Shown here piece by piece: positions 22,390 through 32,480 of a stretch of DNA of 64,000 nucleotides. A program made the position numbers and the translations under genes. The stretch is from Pinus tabuliformis (lineage: Eukaryota; Streptophyta; Pinopsida; Pinales; Pinaceae). Positions within the stretch are counted from its first letter, which is position 1. Every line of letters starts with the position of its first letter. The stretch is from the NCBI GenBank assembly GCA_031772625.1, contig CM062815.1:121443977-121507976 (forward strand), read 5' to 3'. A model generated the notes under the pieces. It worked only from the letters and a program-made list of their open reading frames with translations, ran no database searches and was not told where the DNA came from.

Positions 22390-23234
22390 CACCTGACAAG
22401 GGATTTGAGCACACGATTGATTTGTAGGAGGGATTGCATGCGGTGATCACCACGCCATACCGACATCCCAAGGCTTACTGGGATGAGATTGAGCGTGCTA
22501 TACACTATTTGTTGGCCTTGAGGCACATCAAACCCAGTTCGAGTCCCTTTGCTTCTTCAGTTGTGCTAGTGAAGAAGAAGCATAGGACCCTCTGCATGTG
22601 CATCGACTACTGGGCCTTGAACAAGAGGACACTGAAGAACCAGTACCTAATCTCACGCATAGATGAGTTGATGGACAAGCTTAGAGGATCTAAATACTTC
22701 TCGAAGATTGATTTGTGCTCGGGCTACCACCAAATCAAAGTTCAATAGTAGGACATCTGAAAGACAACCTTTCGAAGCCATTATGGGCATTTCTATTTTT
22801 TGGTGATGCCCTTCGGGCTAACCAATGCCCCTACTACCTTTCAGTCTTGCATGAACCACATGTTCCACAAGGAGCTTCGTATATTCATGCTAGTGTTCTT
22901 CCATGACATCCTGATCTATAGCAGGATTAGGGAGGAGCACTTAAAGCTTTTGGTGGAGGTGCTTCATATTCTTGAGGAGCAACAATTATACACCAAGGTG
23001 TCCAAATGTGAATTTGGGCTTACAGAGATGTTATACCTTGGCCACATCATCGAAGAGGATGGGGTGCATGTGCACCAGGAGAAGATCAGGGCCATACTGG
23101 ATTGGCCTACGCCTAGGATTGTGAAAGAGCTATGGGGATTTTTGGGCATCTGCACCTATTACAGGAAGTTTGTAAAGGGATTTTCATATTTGGCAGCACC
23201 CCTCAGTGATGTGACCAAGGAAGGTGCGTTTTAG
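22390..23234 (+). pseudogene. pol: Gypsy-1 pol: reverse transcriptase
   Basis: The RT begins with HTIDLxEGLHAVITTPYRHP, then FASSVVLVKKKHRTLCMCID and YWALNKRTLKNQYLISRIDE, and KIDLCSGYHQIKVQ with a catalytic Asp. Two TAGs and a TGA follow at 22746-22761 where V-Q-Q-Q-D-I-W-K-T is usual. VMPFGLTNAPTTFQSCMNHM is intact, but the active site reads V-F-F-H-D-I-L (22893-22913): the first Asp of the DD pair has become His (22902-22904). LGHIIEEDGVHVHQEKIRAI and LWGFLGICTYYRKFVKGFS are the usual thumb motifs. Confidence 0.9.
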
Positions 23235-23680
23235 TGGAAAGATGTAGCGCAGGGGGATTTTGAGTGCCTTAAACAAGTGATGAGCAGTTGCGTGGTGTTA
23301 GCATTGCCGAATTTTTCATAGTTGTTTGTGTTGGAGTGTGATGCGTTCGGTGAGGAAATTAGGGTTGTTTTGATGTAGGGTGGGCACCCCATAACCTTTG
23401 AGAGTTAGAAGATCCTTAATCATGAGAGACTTTACTTCATATATGACTAGGAGATGTTGGTCATCATGCATGCGTTGGCTAAATTCTGACAGTATCTGGT
23501 GGACAACAGGTTTAGGGTGAAGACTGACCACAACATCATGCAATTCTTTCTAGAGTAGAGGGAACTCAATGAGAGGCATCAGATCTAGGCCTGCGATTTT
23601 GACGTAGAATATGTCAAGGGCAAGTAAAATGTGGTTTCTAATGCCTTATCCAGGAGGCTTGTGACATTATCCCTTATGAG
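23235..23680 (+). pseudogene. pol: Gypsy-1 pol: RNase H
   Basis: Readable motifs are LFVLECDAFGEEIRVVLM (first Asp in ECDAF, normally T-D-A-S), HPITFES, YFIYD-E-MLVIMHALAKF, FRVKTDHN and ACDFDVEYVKGK. The order and spacing are those of gypsy RNase H. At least six TAG stops interrupt it. Confidence 0.85.
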
Positions 23681-23839
23681 TATTTGATAGGATTGGAGGG
23701 CGTTGTTGCTAGTGGAGTACTCTAAGGACAAGCAGGCTTGTGAGATCTTATATGGCACCCACATAGATGAACAATTATGTGCGATGGATGAGGTGATCTA
23801 CTACAAGAATCATATCTATTTGGTACCTGGTTCATAGTT

Positions 23840-24640
23840 GAGCGAGAGGATTATGCAGGTTGCACATGACTCTCCACTAATAGGGAATTAGGGGTTCCTC
23901 AAGACACACCGAGCTATCGAGGAGCATTTCTCATGGAGGGGCCTCAAGGGGGATGTTCTAAGGCCTGTGCAGGAGTGTGATACATGTTAAAGGAACAAAG
24001 GAGAGTAGACACACCCAACGCGATTACTACAACCTCTTCCCATTCTTGAGCAGAAGTGGGAGAGTATATCCATGGATTTTATTATAGGGTTGCCGACAGT
24101 ACAGGGGAAAGACTGCATATATGTAGTGGTCAATAGGATGACCAAGTACACTCATTTATTTTCCATACCCTCCTTGTCATCAACTTCACAAGTGGTTGAG
24201 TTGTTCTTCAGGGAGGTGTTTAGGCTGCATGGTCTCCCTAAGACCATTGTGAGTGATAGGGAAAACCAATTTATGGGGGAATTCTGGTAGGATTTGTTTC
24301 AATTAGTGGGGACTAATCTCACACCCAATACTAGTTATCATCCACAAATTGATGACCAGATGGTGATTTTGAACAAGTGGTTGGAGGAGTACTTGCGCAA
24401 CTATGTGACTGGGTAACATCGCGCATGGATGAAGTGGATTCGCTTTAGAGAGTACTGCTACAACACCACATTCCACATGTTGATAGGTATGTCTCCATTT
24501 CATGCTCTATATGGTTATGATTCTCTAACATTCGTTGATTTGGTGTTTGGAGACAGCAGGGCCCCAGAGACCAAGGGTTGGATACAGGAGAGCTAAGACA
24601 TCCTTAGGGCTCTCAAGGATAATTTACATACAACCCAAAA
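23840..24640 (+). pseudogene. pol: Gypsy-1 pol: integrase
   Basis: The N-terminal zinc domain is present as AHDSPLIGN, KTHRAIEEHFSWRGLKGDV and QECDTC (H-H-C-C). The core shows SMDFIIGLPTVQGKDCIYVV (first Asp), FRLHGLPKTIVSDRENQFMG (second Asp) and VILNKWLEEYLRNYV with the Glu. NTTFHMLIGMSPFHALYGYD is the usual end of the core. Several TAG stops occur. The enzyme would insert the cDNA into the genome. Confidence 0.9.
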
Positions 24641-24789
24641 TTAGAAAAATATATATGCATATGGGCACAAGGTGGAGAGGCACTTTGAGGTTGGGTACTT
24701 AGTATTTCTGAGGCTCCAACCATAGAGGTAGTCCACTTTGAAGTAGAAGGGATTTGAAAAGCTCAAACCACATTTCTATGGGCCTTACA

Positions 24790-25148
24790 AGGTGACCAAA
24801 TGGGTTGGAGAGGTGGCCTATGAGTTGGAGCTCCCACTAGGGAGCAAGGTACACAATGTGTTTCATGTCTCATGCCTGAAAAAGGCCTTGGGACAACAGG
24901 TGACAACGACTACTGATTTACCCCTTTTGGATGATGAGGGGCATTTTATGTTGGTGCCAAAGGCCATTTTGGAGGTGAGAGAGAGGAGCCTCAAGAAAAA
25001 GACAATTCAGGAGTTCTTGGTGAAGTGGAAGAACTTGATGGAGGAGAATGCCACTTGGGAGGGTGGACAGGTACTCCAACACCCATCATTGCAGTTGCTT
25101 GAGGAAGAGCAACATTTAGGAAAGGAGGATTATGATGTTCCTACATAG
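24790..25148 (+). pseudogene. pol: Gypsy-1 integrase C-terminus with chromodomain
   Basis: This stop-free stretch of 118 codons starts with VGEVAYELELPLGSKVHNVF and VFHVSCLKKALG (the GPY/F-type end). It finishes with a chromodomain, LVPKAILEVRERSLKKKTIQ then EFLVKWKNLMEENATWEGGQ. This combination defines chromoviruses, whose chromodomains can steer integration to marked chromatin. The frame ends eight bases inside the 3' LTR (stop at 25146-25148), which is common in this group. Confidence 0.92.
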
Positions 25149-26253
25149 CAATTTTTCTAGGTAATTACCAGTTTTGCAATTTTTCCATCATATACTTAGG
25201 AAGAGTTGGTTAGAACGACCCCACTTGGAATTTTTTATTTGAGGTGGCTCCAAAATAAGAGAAAGGAGGGAAAATCAATTTATTAGTGAGAAGTGGGGGC
25301 CACCCAAGAGGAATACGCACCCCCTTGGAGAAAGGCGTATTTGTGGAGAGAGAAGGAGAGATAAGGGGTTGATGTATGGGTCCCACTTGGTGAGGGGGAG
25401 CTCAATGATATATAGTAGGAGAATAATTCATTTGGAGGCTTTGAACCTTTGACAAACATACTCATCTTGTACGCTTGAGTTGTTTAGCCAAGTCTACGAG
25501 TGTTGTTCAACACAGGAGATCTCTGAGGGGAAATCTCAACTCCTTCTTTGGTGGAATTCGAGTGCCACCCTAGGGGAGCCTTTGATACATTGTGGAGTTG
25601 TTCTGAAGGATATTATACAAAGAGACTCGAGCAATTCTGGAGCAGACTGGGCGCAGAAAGGGACCATGCACTCTTGCGGGGAGAGAGCTACAAGAAAAAA
25701 TTGATTCCAGGAAATTAGGGGCATATTCTCTAGGTGTTTAGAAACATTTTTGTTGGTGATTGGAAGGTGGATTGAGTGGCCATTATTCAGTCTGAATTTA
25801 TCATTTCTGGGCATGCGCATAGGTGTCTTGATTGGGGCCTATGTAGTCATTTGTGGAGGTCATTCATTGAGAGGGCTTGTTTGGGAGTTCAAGTTGAGTT
25901 TTGCCAGGGGACATAAGGAGAATTGTTGGGGATTTTGCTCATCATTTTGGAGGGATTTGGAAGCAACATTTCATAGTGGTCCGAATTACCCAGCTGGAGG
26001 AGGGGCTCACTATAATAGGGTTAATTTTGAAGGTTGGAAATAGGCCCAACCCTTTCTGGTTCTCCGTGGGTTTGTTGAGGAGAGCACAAGGCTAATTTTG
26101 CATATTTTTATGAGTACTCTAGAGGGGTCAAACTACAGTCTCTTTCCATCAAGTAGTTGTAGATTTCCAGGGCCAACACAGAGCTTGAAAAGGAATCGCT
26201 TCCGAGCATCCGGGTAGCACAATTTCTCACATGGGTTTGTCTAGCTTGCTTTG
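25131..26253 (+). repeat. 3' LTR of Gypsy-1, first part
   Basis: It begins TATGATGTTCC (G-to-A change from the TGTG of the 5' LTR) after the purine tract AAAGGAGGAT (25121-25130). It follows the 5' LTR to GCTTGCTTTG, where Copia-3 enters. Bases 26249-26253 (CTTTG) and 40643-40647 (CTTTA) are the Copia-3 target duplication, one mismatch. The intact 5' LTR reads CTTTA here. Confidence 0.92.
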
Positions 26254-26619
26254 TGTTGAAAAATGAAATAAGAAATTCTCAAATTGATATTGCCTTGATT
26301 AAATTGAAAAAATTCGAGTTTCCACATTAGCAGACAACTTGGATGCAGTTAACTTGTGTGACATGGCTTGTGTCACCTAGTTTAATCAATAAATTCTAGT
26401 TGGGGGATTTAGAGTTCAGTTAAGCATGTGTGATTGCTAATTTGTAGCAATCAAGGTCAGGTATCTCCAGTTGTTTTCAGTTAAACTAGTTTTGATTCTT
26501 GGAGGAACTAGTAGAAGGTCACTTGTGCAGTGGGACTTCAATCAAATTCAATGATAATCTAGTTTACTGATAAATCAACCCAAAATAACTAGTGCATGTA
26601 GAGAATTAGAGTTACCCAG
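26254..26619 (+). repeat. 5' LTR of Copia-3, first part
   Basis: It starts TGTTGAAAAATG and matches 39780 onward. It breaks at ACCCAG (26614-26619) where GAG-1 begins; the second part resumes at 35221. Confidence 0.92.
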
Positions 26620-29600
26620 TGTTGTAAATACTGAGAGGGGGGTGAATCAATATTTATTTTCAATTGTTATTTTTGCTAGTTAAGATCACTTATAATTAGA
26701 ACACAAAATGTATAATGATAGAAAAATGATTTTATTAATCAATGACAAGGACACTAATCCTCTTTAAAATCGATCAAGTACAATAATAATTAGGGGTCCA
26801 ACCCTAGATGAAGACACCAATCTCCAATCCACCAAGCTCCAACCTGTATTTTTCCAAGCACCGACTTGGACTTCACGAGGCTCCAACCTCTAGGGTTCAA
26901 ACCTATAATCTCCAATCCACCAAGCTCCAACCTGTATTTTTCCAAGCACCGACTTGGACTTCACGAGGCTCCAACCTCTAGGGTTCAAACCTGATCTTCT
27001 TGAGGAGGCCTATCCTCTAGGGCTCCAACCTAGTATTCTTGAGGACTCTTATCCTCTAGGGCACCGACCCACTACTTTATATCTTTAATATGGATTCAAC
27101 GATTCTTCGAGGCTCACACTATCTTTTGCAATAAGCCCTGACAATATCTTCACCTTCAACACTGCCTTTAATCGATCTCCAAAGCTCTTAGCTCATCAAT
27201 GACAAATTTTTATTCTTAGCAGGTGTCACCATTGCTCTTCATGCTACCCAAACAATTTCTCCAAGGTCACATCATGATGGATTCAACAATCTACCAAGGA
27301 TCTCCATGAATCTTCAATATGTTGCTTCACAAAGTTCTTCAATGCTCCAGTTATCTATCATACTTTAAAGGACTTCTACAAGTTGATCTCATGATGTTTG
27401 AACAAGTATTTAACAAGTCTTCAAAGGTTGCTTCAACAAGAGGCCTTCAATTGTTTCAAAGACTTCCAAATATACTTCAAGACATCATCCAAATATCTTC
27501 AATCACAAATTGCTCCAAATGTTTCCACAAGCTCAAAAATGTAGTCACAGGTATGAGATGTTTTTACTTAAGGTAATCCAAGCTTCACAAATGTCATTGT
27601 CACAACAAATTCACTGCAAAGGTAGTATGTCCTCAGAACACTGATCTCCAAATGATGAATTTGTCACAATCACAAGTCTAAGATATTTAGTCTCAGATCC
27701 CAGATTCTAGGAGTCTACTCCAATTGCTCCTTTTATGCTCCTATGTTCTGCTTCAAAATTAATTCAATGGGATGCCTTATCGTACTTCAATTAATGCCCA
27801 AAAGTTGCTTCCAAACTAACTCAAAATCTGTTCCAAATGATGACTATTAGACTGTTCCAAGTTATGAGCTTCACAAGTTTGAAATTATTGCAACAATGAG
27901 TACAACATTCCAATGTTCAAAGGCTGCTTTCTCTTGAAAAGTATTCAAGTCTTCAAGCCACAAAAGAGCTTCACTCTTTTCTTAGACTACTCCACATGTA
28001 GATGTACATGAGCTTCAAGTCTGAGGTGGAATATAAGACTGAAAGAGAATTGTCCACAAACTGCTCTTACTAAATCGTAATTATGGTTTTACATGCTTTA
28101 AAGGACTTCTACAAGCTGCTCTAATGATGTTTGAACAAGTCATTAACAAGTATCCAAAGACTGTTTCAACAAGAGGCCTTCAATTGTTTCAAATACTTCC
28201 AATACTACTTCAAGACATCATCCAAATATCTTCAATCACAAATTGCTCCAAAGATCTCCACAAGCTCAAAAACATAGTCATAGGTCTAAGATGTTTTTTC
28301 CTTAAGGTAATCCAAGATTCGCAAATGTCACTGTCACAACTGATTCACTACAAAGGTAGTATGTCTTCAGAACACTGGTCTCCAAATAATGAATTTGTCA
28401 CAGTCACAAGTTTGAGATATTTAGTCTCAGATCCAAGCTTCCAGGAGTCTACTCCAATTTCTCGTTTTATGCTCCTATGTTCTACTTCAAAAGTAATTCA
28501 ATGAGATGCCTTATCGGCCTTCAAATGATGCCCAAAAGTTTCTTCCACACTAACTCAAAATTTGTTCCAAATGATGACTATTAGACTATTATGAGTTTTG
28601 AGCTTCACAAGTTTGAAATTACTGCAACAATGACTACAACATTCCAATGTTCAAAGGCTCATTTCTCTTCACAAGTCTTCAAGTCTTCGAGCCACACAAG
28701 AGATTCACTCTTTTCTTATATTGCTCCACACATATATGTACACAAGCTTTAGGTCTGAGGTGGAATATAAGACTGGAAGAGGATTGTCCACAAACTGTTC
28801 TAACTGAACCGTACCTCCGGTTTTCCACAGGTAGTTTACCCACACATAGGTCAGCAATCCGAGAAACACAACAAGTGATTATCCTTGATCTGAGCTTGAA
28901 TGATGACTGTTCTTTATCTTTGTCCAAGTTGTAACGGAAGATGTCACAGATCCAAGCCCTTTTTCTTTTCCTCATGTCCGAGTTCCACAATAGTCTACCA
29001 CAAATCCGAGTTTTGATGCCATCACAGGTGACTATCCATACACATAAACGAGTTGTAATGGAGGCTGTCCTTGATCCGAAGTATGATCTCTCCACTACTA
29101 GTCGTTTGAGGCACAACAGATAAGTCTTCAAATTTAGCCAATGGGTGATTTTTCTCCAAACTTTAATGATAACCCTAACACAAGAATCAGCCCAAAACAA
29201 TAAACTTTTATATCCTCTTAGCCTTCTTGCTGCATTTATACCTCCTTTATGAATTTATGTGATCTTCACTGATTTTTATTTTTTTTATGCTTGTAATGAA
29301 GTGTTTCAGCTTATATTTATATAGGTTTTGACCATAGACAAAAATACATGTCTTTTTGAGAGGGAGCCGACTTGCACAAGTAGGCTTAGGTTAGCTAGCA
29401 TCAAAAATATAATATTTCATCTTGAAAAATCATTTTCTCTCAGTCTATGAGGAGTTAGAGGGTGAGTACGAGATCGTTGGAAAGGGGAAAATGTCCTCTA
29501 CAAGCATATGCCAATTTCATCTTCAATTAGGGTCATTTTCCATCATGAAAATTATGTTTGTGAAACAGTCATTATTTTATTTTATTCATGGCAACCTTTA

Positions 29601-30055
29601 GGATTATGGACATTTGGAATGTGGATAGGCTTCTTAATATTCAAGGACTAGGATGCAAGGGCATAGATGTAGGATCCATCAAATAACTTTAAGGCTATGC
29701 ATATTTTCAATATGTCTTCTTTCTTAGGGCATCTTCAACAAGGCTAAGGCTTAGGACATCCTTTTTGCCAATCAACATTTATCCATGCATCATTATCACA
29801 TAAGGACAAGTGTTATGGATTTATGCCTAGAAGGGTTTCATGATAAGGGTTTATTCATTCATCATTAGATCATGCATCAAAAATCTAGGGCTTTGTCATC
29901 ATATAGATAGGGATATAAATGTAGCTAAGGAATATATCCATCATGTGGTTTTCAAGAGGTTAGGGAAACATCACCAAAAGGTAATTCATGTATCACAGGA
30001 CTATTTGCCATCTCCAACAATTCCATATTGCCATCAATGAAAACTTTGACCAACA
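26620..30055 (-). repeat. 3' LTR of GAG-1, with internal duplications
   Basis: It is 3436 bp, about 700 bp longer than the other LTR, because of a 734-bp tandem duplication (about 27363-28096 and 28097-28830). It also holds an 88-bp duplication (26821-26908 and 26909-26996). It ends CTTTGACCAACA next to the polypurine tract. ORFs inside are not conserved between LTR copies. Confidence 0.9.
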
Positions 30056-30645
30056 ATCTCCCCCTTTGTCATTTATGGAAATATTATTGCCCTAACAATG
30101 TCTCCCCCTTTGACATTAATGGAAAATGTGGTGCCCAAGTATTCTCCCTATCAAGTTGCTTCTTGACATGTTGCTTCATCGTATTTTATTCATCAATGAT
30201 AGTTATTTATGATAGATATGTTTCCCCCCTGTCATGGTGCTTTTCTTTAATGAAATTTCTCCTCCTAAGCCTTCGCATGCCTTCATGGAAATGGATGAGG
30301 TGGATGATCAATCAACTCCCCCTACCTGCATAAACTCCTCTAGCTCTTCTTTTTTCTCAAGACAAGAAACATTGTTGCTTTGTGATCAACTGTAAGACAT
30401 CTTCAACAATGGTCCATCGGGAGATATGCCTCATAACACATTGTTCATGTGTAACTCTTCAAGGTTTTCATAGGGATTTTCATGGATATTTTTCACAAGA
30501 ATGGTCACAAGCTCCCGTTAGCAGTATGCGTGGTCTCCTTTTTGGAAAAATTTCATCAAAAACTTGGAATATCATATATGCCAAAGATGTACTCATTATA
30601 TCAACAACATGAGTTGATGCCTTGATTGTTCAAGAGGCTTTCTGA
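30056..30645 (-). promoter_or_regulatory. GAG-1 3' region with repeated polypurine tracts
   Basis: The minus strand carries GACAAAGGGGGAGAT directly at the LTR (30056-30070), and the near-copy TCAAAGGGGGAGA at about 30101-30113. Weaker G-rich runs occur at 30221-30230 (CCCCCC on the plus strand) and about 30316-30321. The first is positioned to prime plus-strand synthesis. Multiplied tracts are a known trait of Sireviruses. No gene is seen in the remaining sequence. Confidence 0.7.
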
Positions 30646-31380
30646 TCAAATTTGCTTCCTTCCCCATACTTGTGTAACTTTCTTTTCTGATTTGGTTTTC
30701 ATGGTTTTAGCTTGTTTAGGGACCCAAGTCAAGTTACAATCACGAGCCATATGTCCAATGTTATGACATTTGAAGCATTCCATATTGTTCACAAATGAGG
30801 AATCATGACTTCTTCTTGAAAAGTTGCTTCTAGGGAGCTGATGTGGGCCATTATATTTGTCCTTGTGGTATGCCCTAAAATCCTTTGCCATGTGCCCAAA
30901 ATATGTACAAGAATAACAATAACCAAAAGATATACTTTGGTACCTGGAGGATGGAGATTGCCTTGACGTACTTCTAAAGTCATTCTTCCTTGGGATCCTT
31001 TGATGATATCCGTTGCTTCTTGCATCCTTGACACCATCTGCATATCTTCTTGGCGTAGGGTTTCTTACAATTTCATCTTGACTCTTCTCCTTTCTTTTGC
31101 TGGAACTAGGGGCATCAATAATTCTTCCAAGCTTCTCCACATCCTTGTTGTTTGAAGCATTAGGGTTTGCATCATTTTTGTTTGAGAGTTCACCTACATA
31201 ACCAAGACCTGATTTATCGAGAGGAGATCTTTGATGACTTAAAATGTCATCTAGGGTTTGAGAGCTCTTTAGACTCTTGTTCAGATGATCAATTTTTTTT
31301 CTTAGGAGATTAATTTCTTCTTTCATCGTCTTGCATTCTTCATCCTTCTTTGCTAGATTATTCTCCATTTCTTCCTTCAT
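30646..31380 (-). pseudogene. gag: GAG-1 gag, C-terminal part with zinc knuckles
   Basis: This 244-codon frame starts in a coiled-coil (KEEMENNLAKKDEECKTMKE) and continues through a basic, S/N-rich linker to two knuckles. The first reads CYSCTYFGHMAKDF, in which the last Cys is Phe. The second, CFKCHNIGHMARDCN, is complete CX2CX4HX4C. The frame ends GRKQI at 30646, and no protease motif follows. It is separated from the N-terminal half by a stop-containing stretch at 31381-31609. Confidence 0.85.
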
Positions 31381-31609
31381 CTTGGTTTCTTCACATGATT
31401 AGGCCTTAGGTGAGGTGATTTATGATTTTAATTTGGTGGGTGATATCTTCATCCTTTTCTTCTAGTTGGCATTTCATGACATTTATTTATTTTTCTGCTT
31501 TATCGACTTGTCCTTCTAGGAGGGTCAAAACTTCCATCACCTTTTCAACTCCTTATGCTTGTTTCTTTGCTTCTTCTAGTTGAGATTTAAGGCAAGAGAC
31601 TTCTTCCTT

Positions 31610-32413
31610 TTATTGACCGATTTTTCTTTCAAGTTTGTTCAAGTCTTCATGTCTTTGTTCAAAATGGCTTGACAAAGTGTCTTCCCTTTTCTTTGCTTTA
31701 TCCAATTGATTTGTCATGGATATGACTTCTTCATGATGCCTTTTCTTATTTTGATGAAATTCCTCCTTAAGCTTGGTGAGCTCCTCATCTCTTTCTTGTA
31801 CTTGAAGCTTAAATAGGTCAACTTCCTTCCTTGTCTTGTCAAGGTCATGGTCACCATCTTGTGCTTGCTTCTTGAGCTCCTTTTTCAAACTGCTAATCTC
31901 TTCTAGGGCAGCTACAAGTTTTGCCTTGAGATCTTCTTTGAGATCATCTTCAATTTCTTCATCTTCTAGGTCCTCCTTGGTCTTGATGTCTTCATTCTTG
32001 TTTTCAGCTTCCTTTATGGGTTCTAGATTTCCTTCTTGCTTTCCATCATCTTCATGAATAGAGGTCATGGTCAATTCTCCTTTTGAGTGAAGATCTTGAA
32101 GTTTGTCCCACATACCTTTTGCTGATGAACATTTCTCCACTTTGGCCTTTATAGGATCTAGTAGCCCACTCAAGATTGCCTTCATCGCTCTTGCATTATA
32201 TTCCTTGGATTCTTCTTCCATCGTGATTTCAATAATCATTGATTCCCAGACTTCAAAACCTTGAGCCATTAAAAAATTCTTCATTCTTGCCTTCCATATA
32301 TCAAAGTTTCCATTGAACAATGGAGCTTTCCCAATTTGATTATCTTCAGTTTTCACGGTTGAGGAAGAGACATCTTTAGAAGGATTGGAGGCTTTCTTCC
32401 TTGGCTTTTCCAT
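31610..32413 (-). pseudogene. gag: GAG-1 gag, N-terminal part
   Basis: The frame of 267 codons begins MEKPRKKASNPSKDVSSSTV about 55 bases from the primer site. NGNFDIWKARMKNFLMAQGF is the DUF4219/UBN2-type gag start, and VEKCSSAKGMWDKLQDLHSK corresponds to the helix after it. From about residue 110 on it is a long acidic/basic coiled coil (for example KAKLVAALEEISSLKKELKK). Long coiled-coil gags are typical of Sireviruses. The frame ends at 31610; the same polypeptide probably continued to 30646 before decay. The first Met fits the usual distance to the primer site. Confidence 0.85.
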
Positions 32414-32466
32414 TTGTGTTCTAAGGATCTACCTTCAAGCTGTTAGGGTTATGAGTGAAGGTATTG

Positions 32467-32478
32467 GCTCTGATACCA
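32467..32478 (-). promoter_or_regulatory. Primer binding site of GAG-1
   Basis: The minus strand reads TGGTATCAGAGC, the initiator-tRNA-Met site, two bases from the LTR end at 32481. Confidence 0.9.
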
Positions 32479-32480
32479 AT

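Noticed and set aside
28679..29200. 173-codon minus-strand ORF in the GAG-1 LTR
   Set aside because: The other LTR copy (33987-34433) carries only a shortened, different-length version, and there is no recognisable domain.
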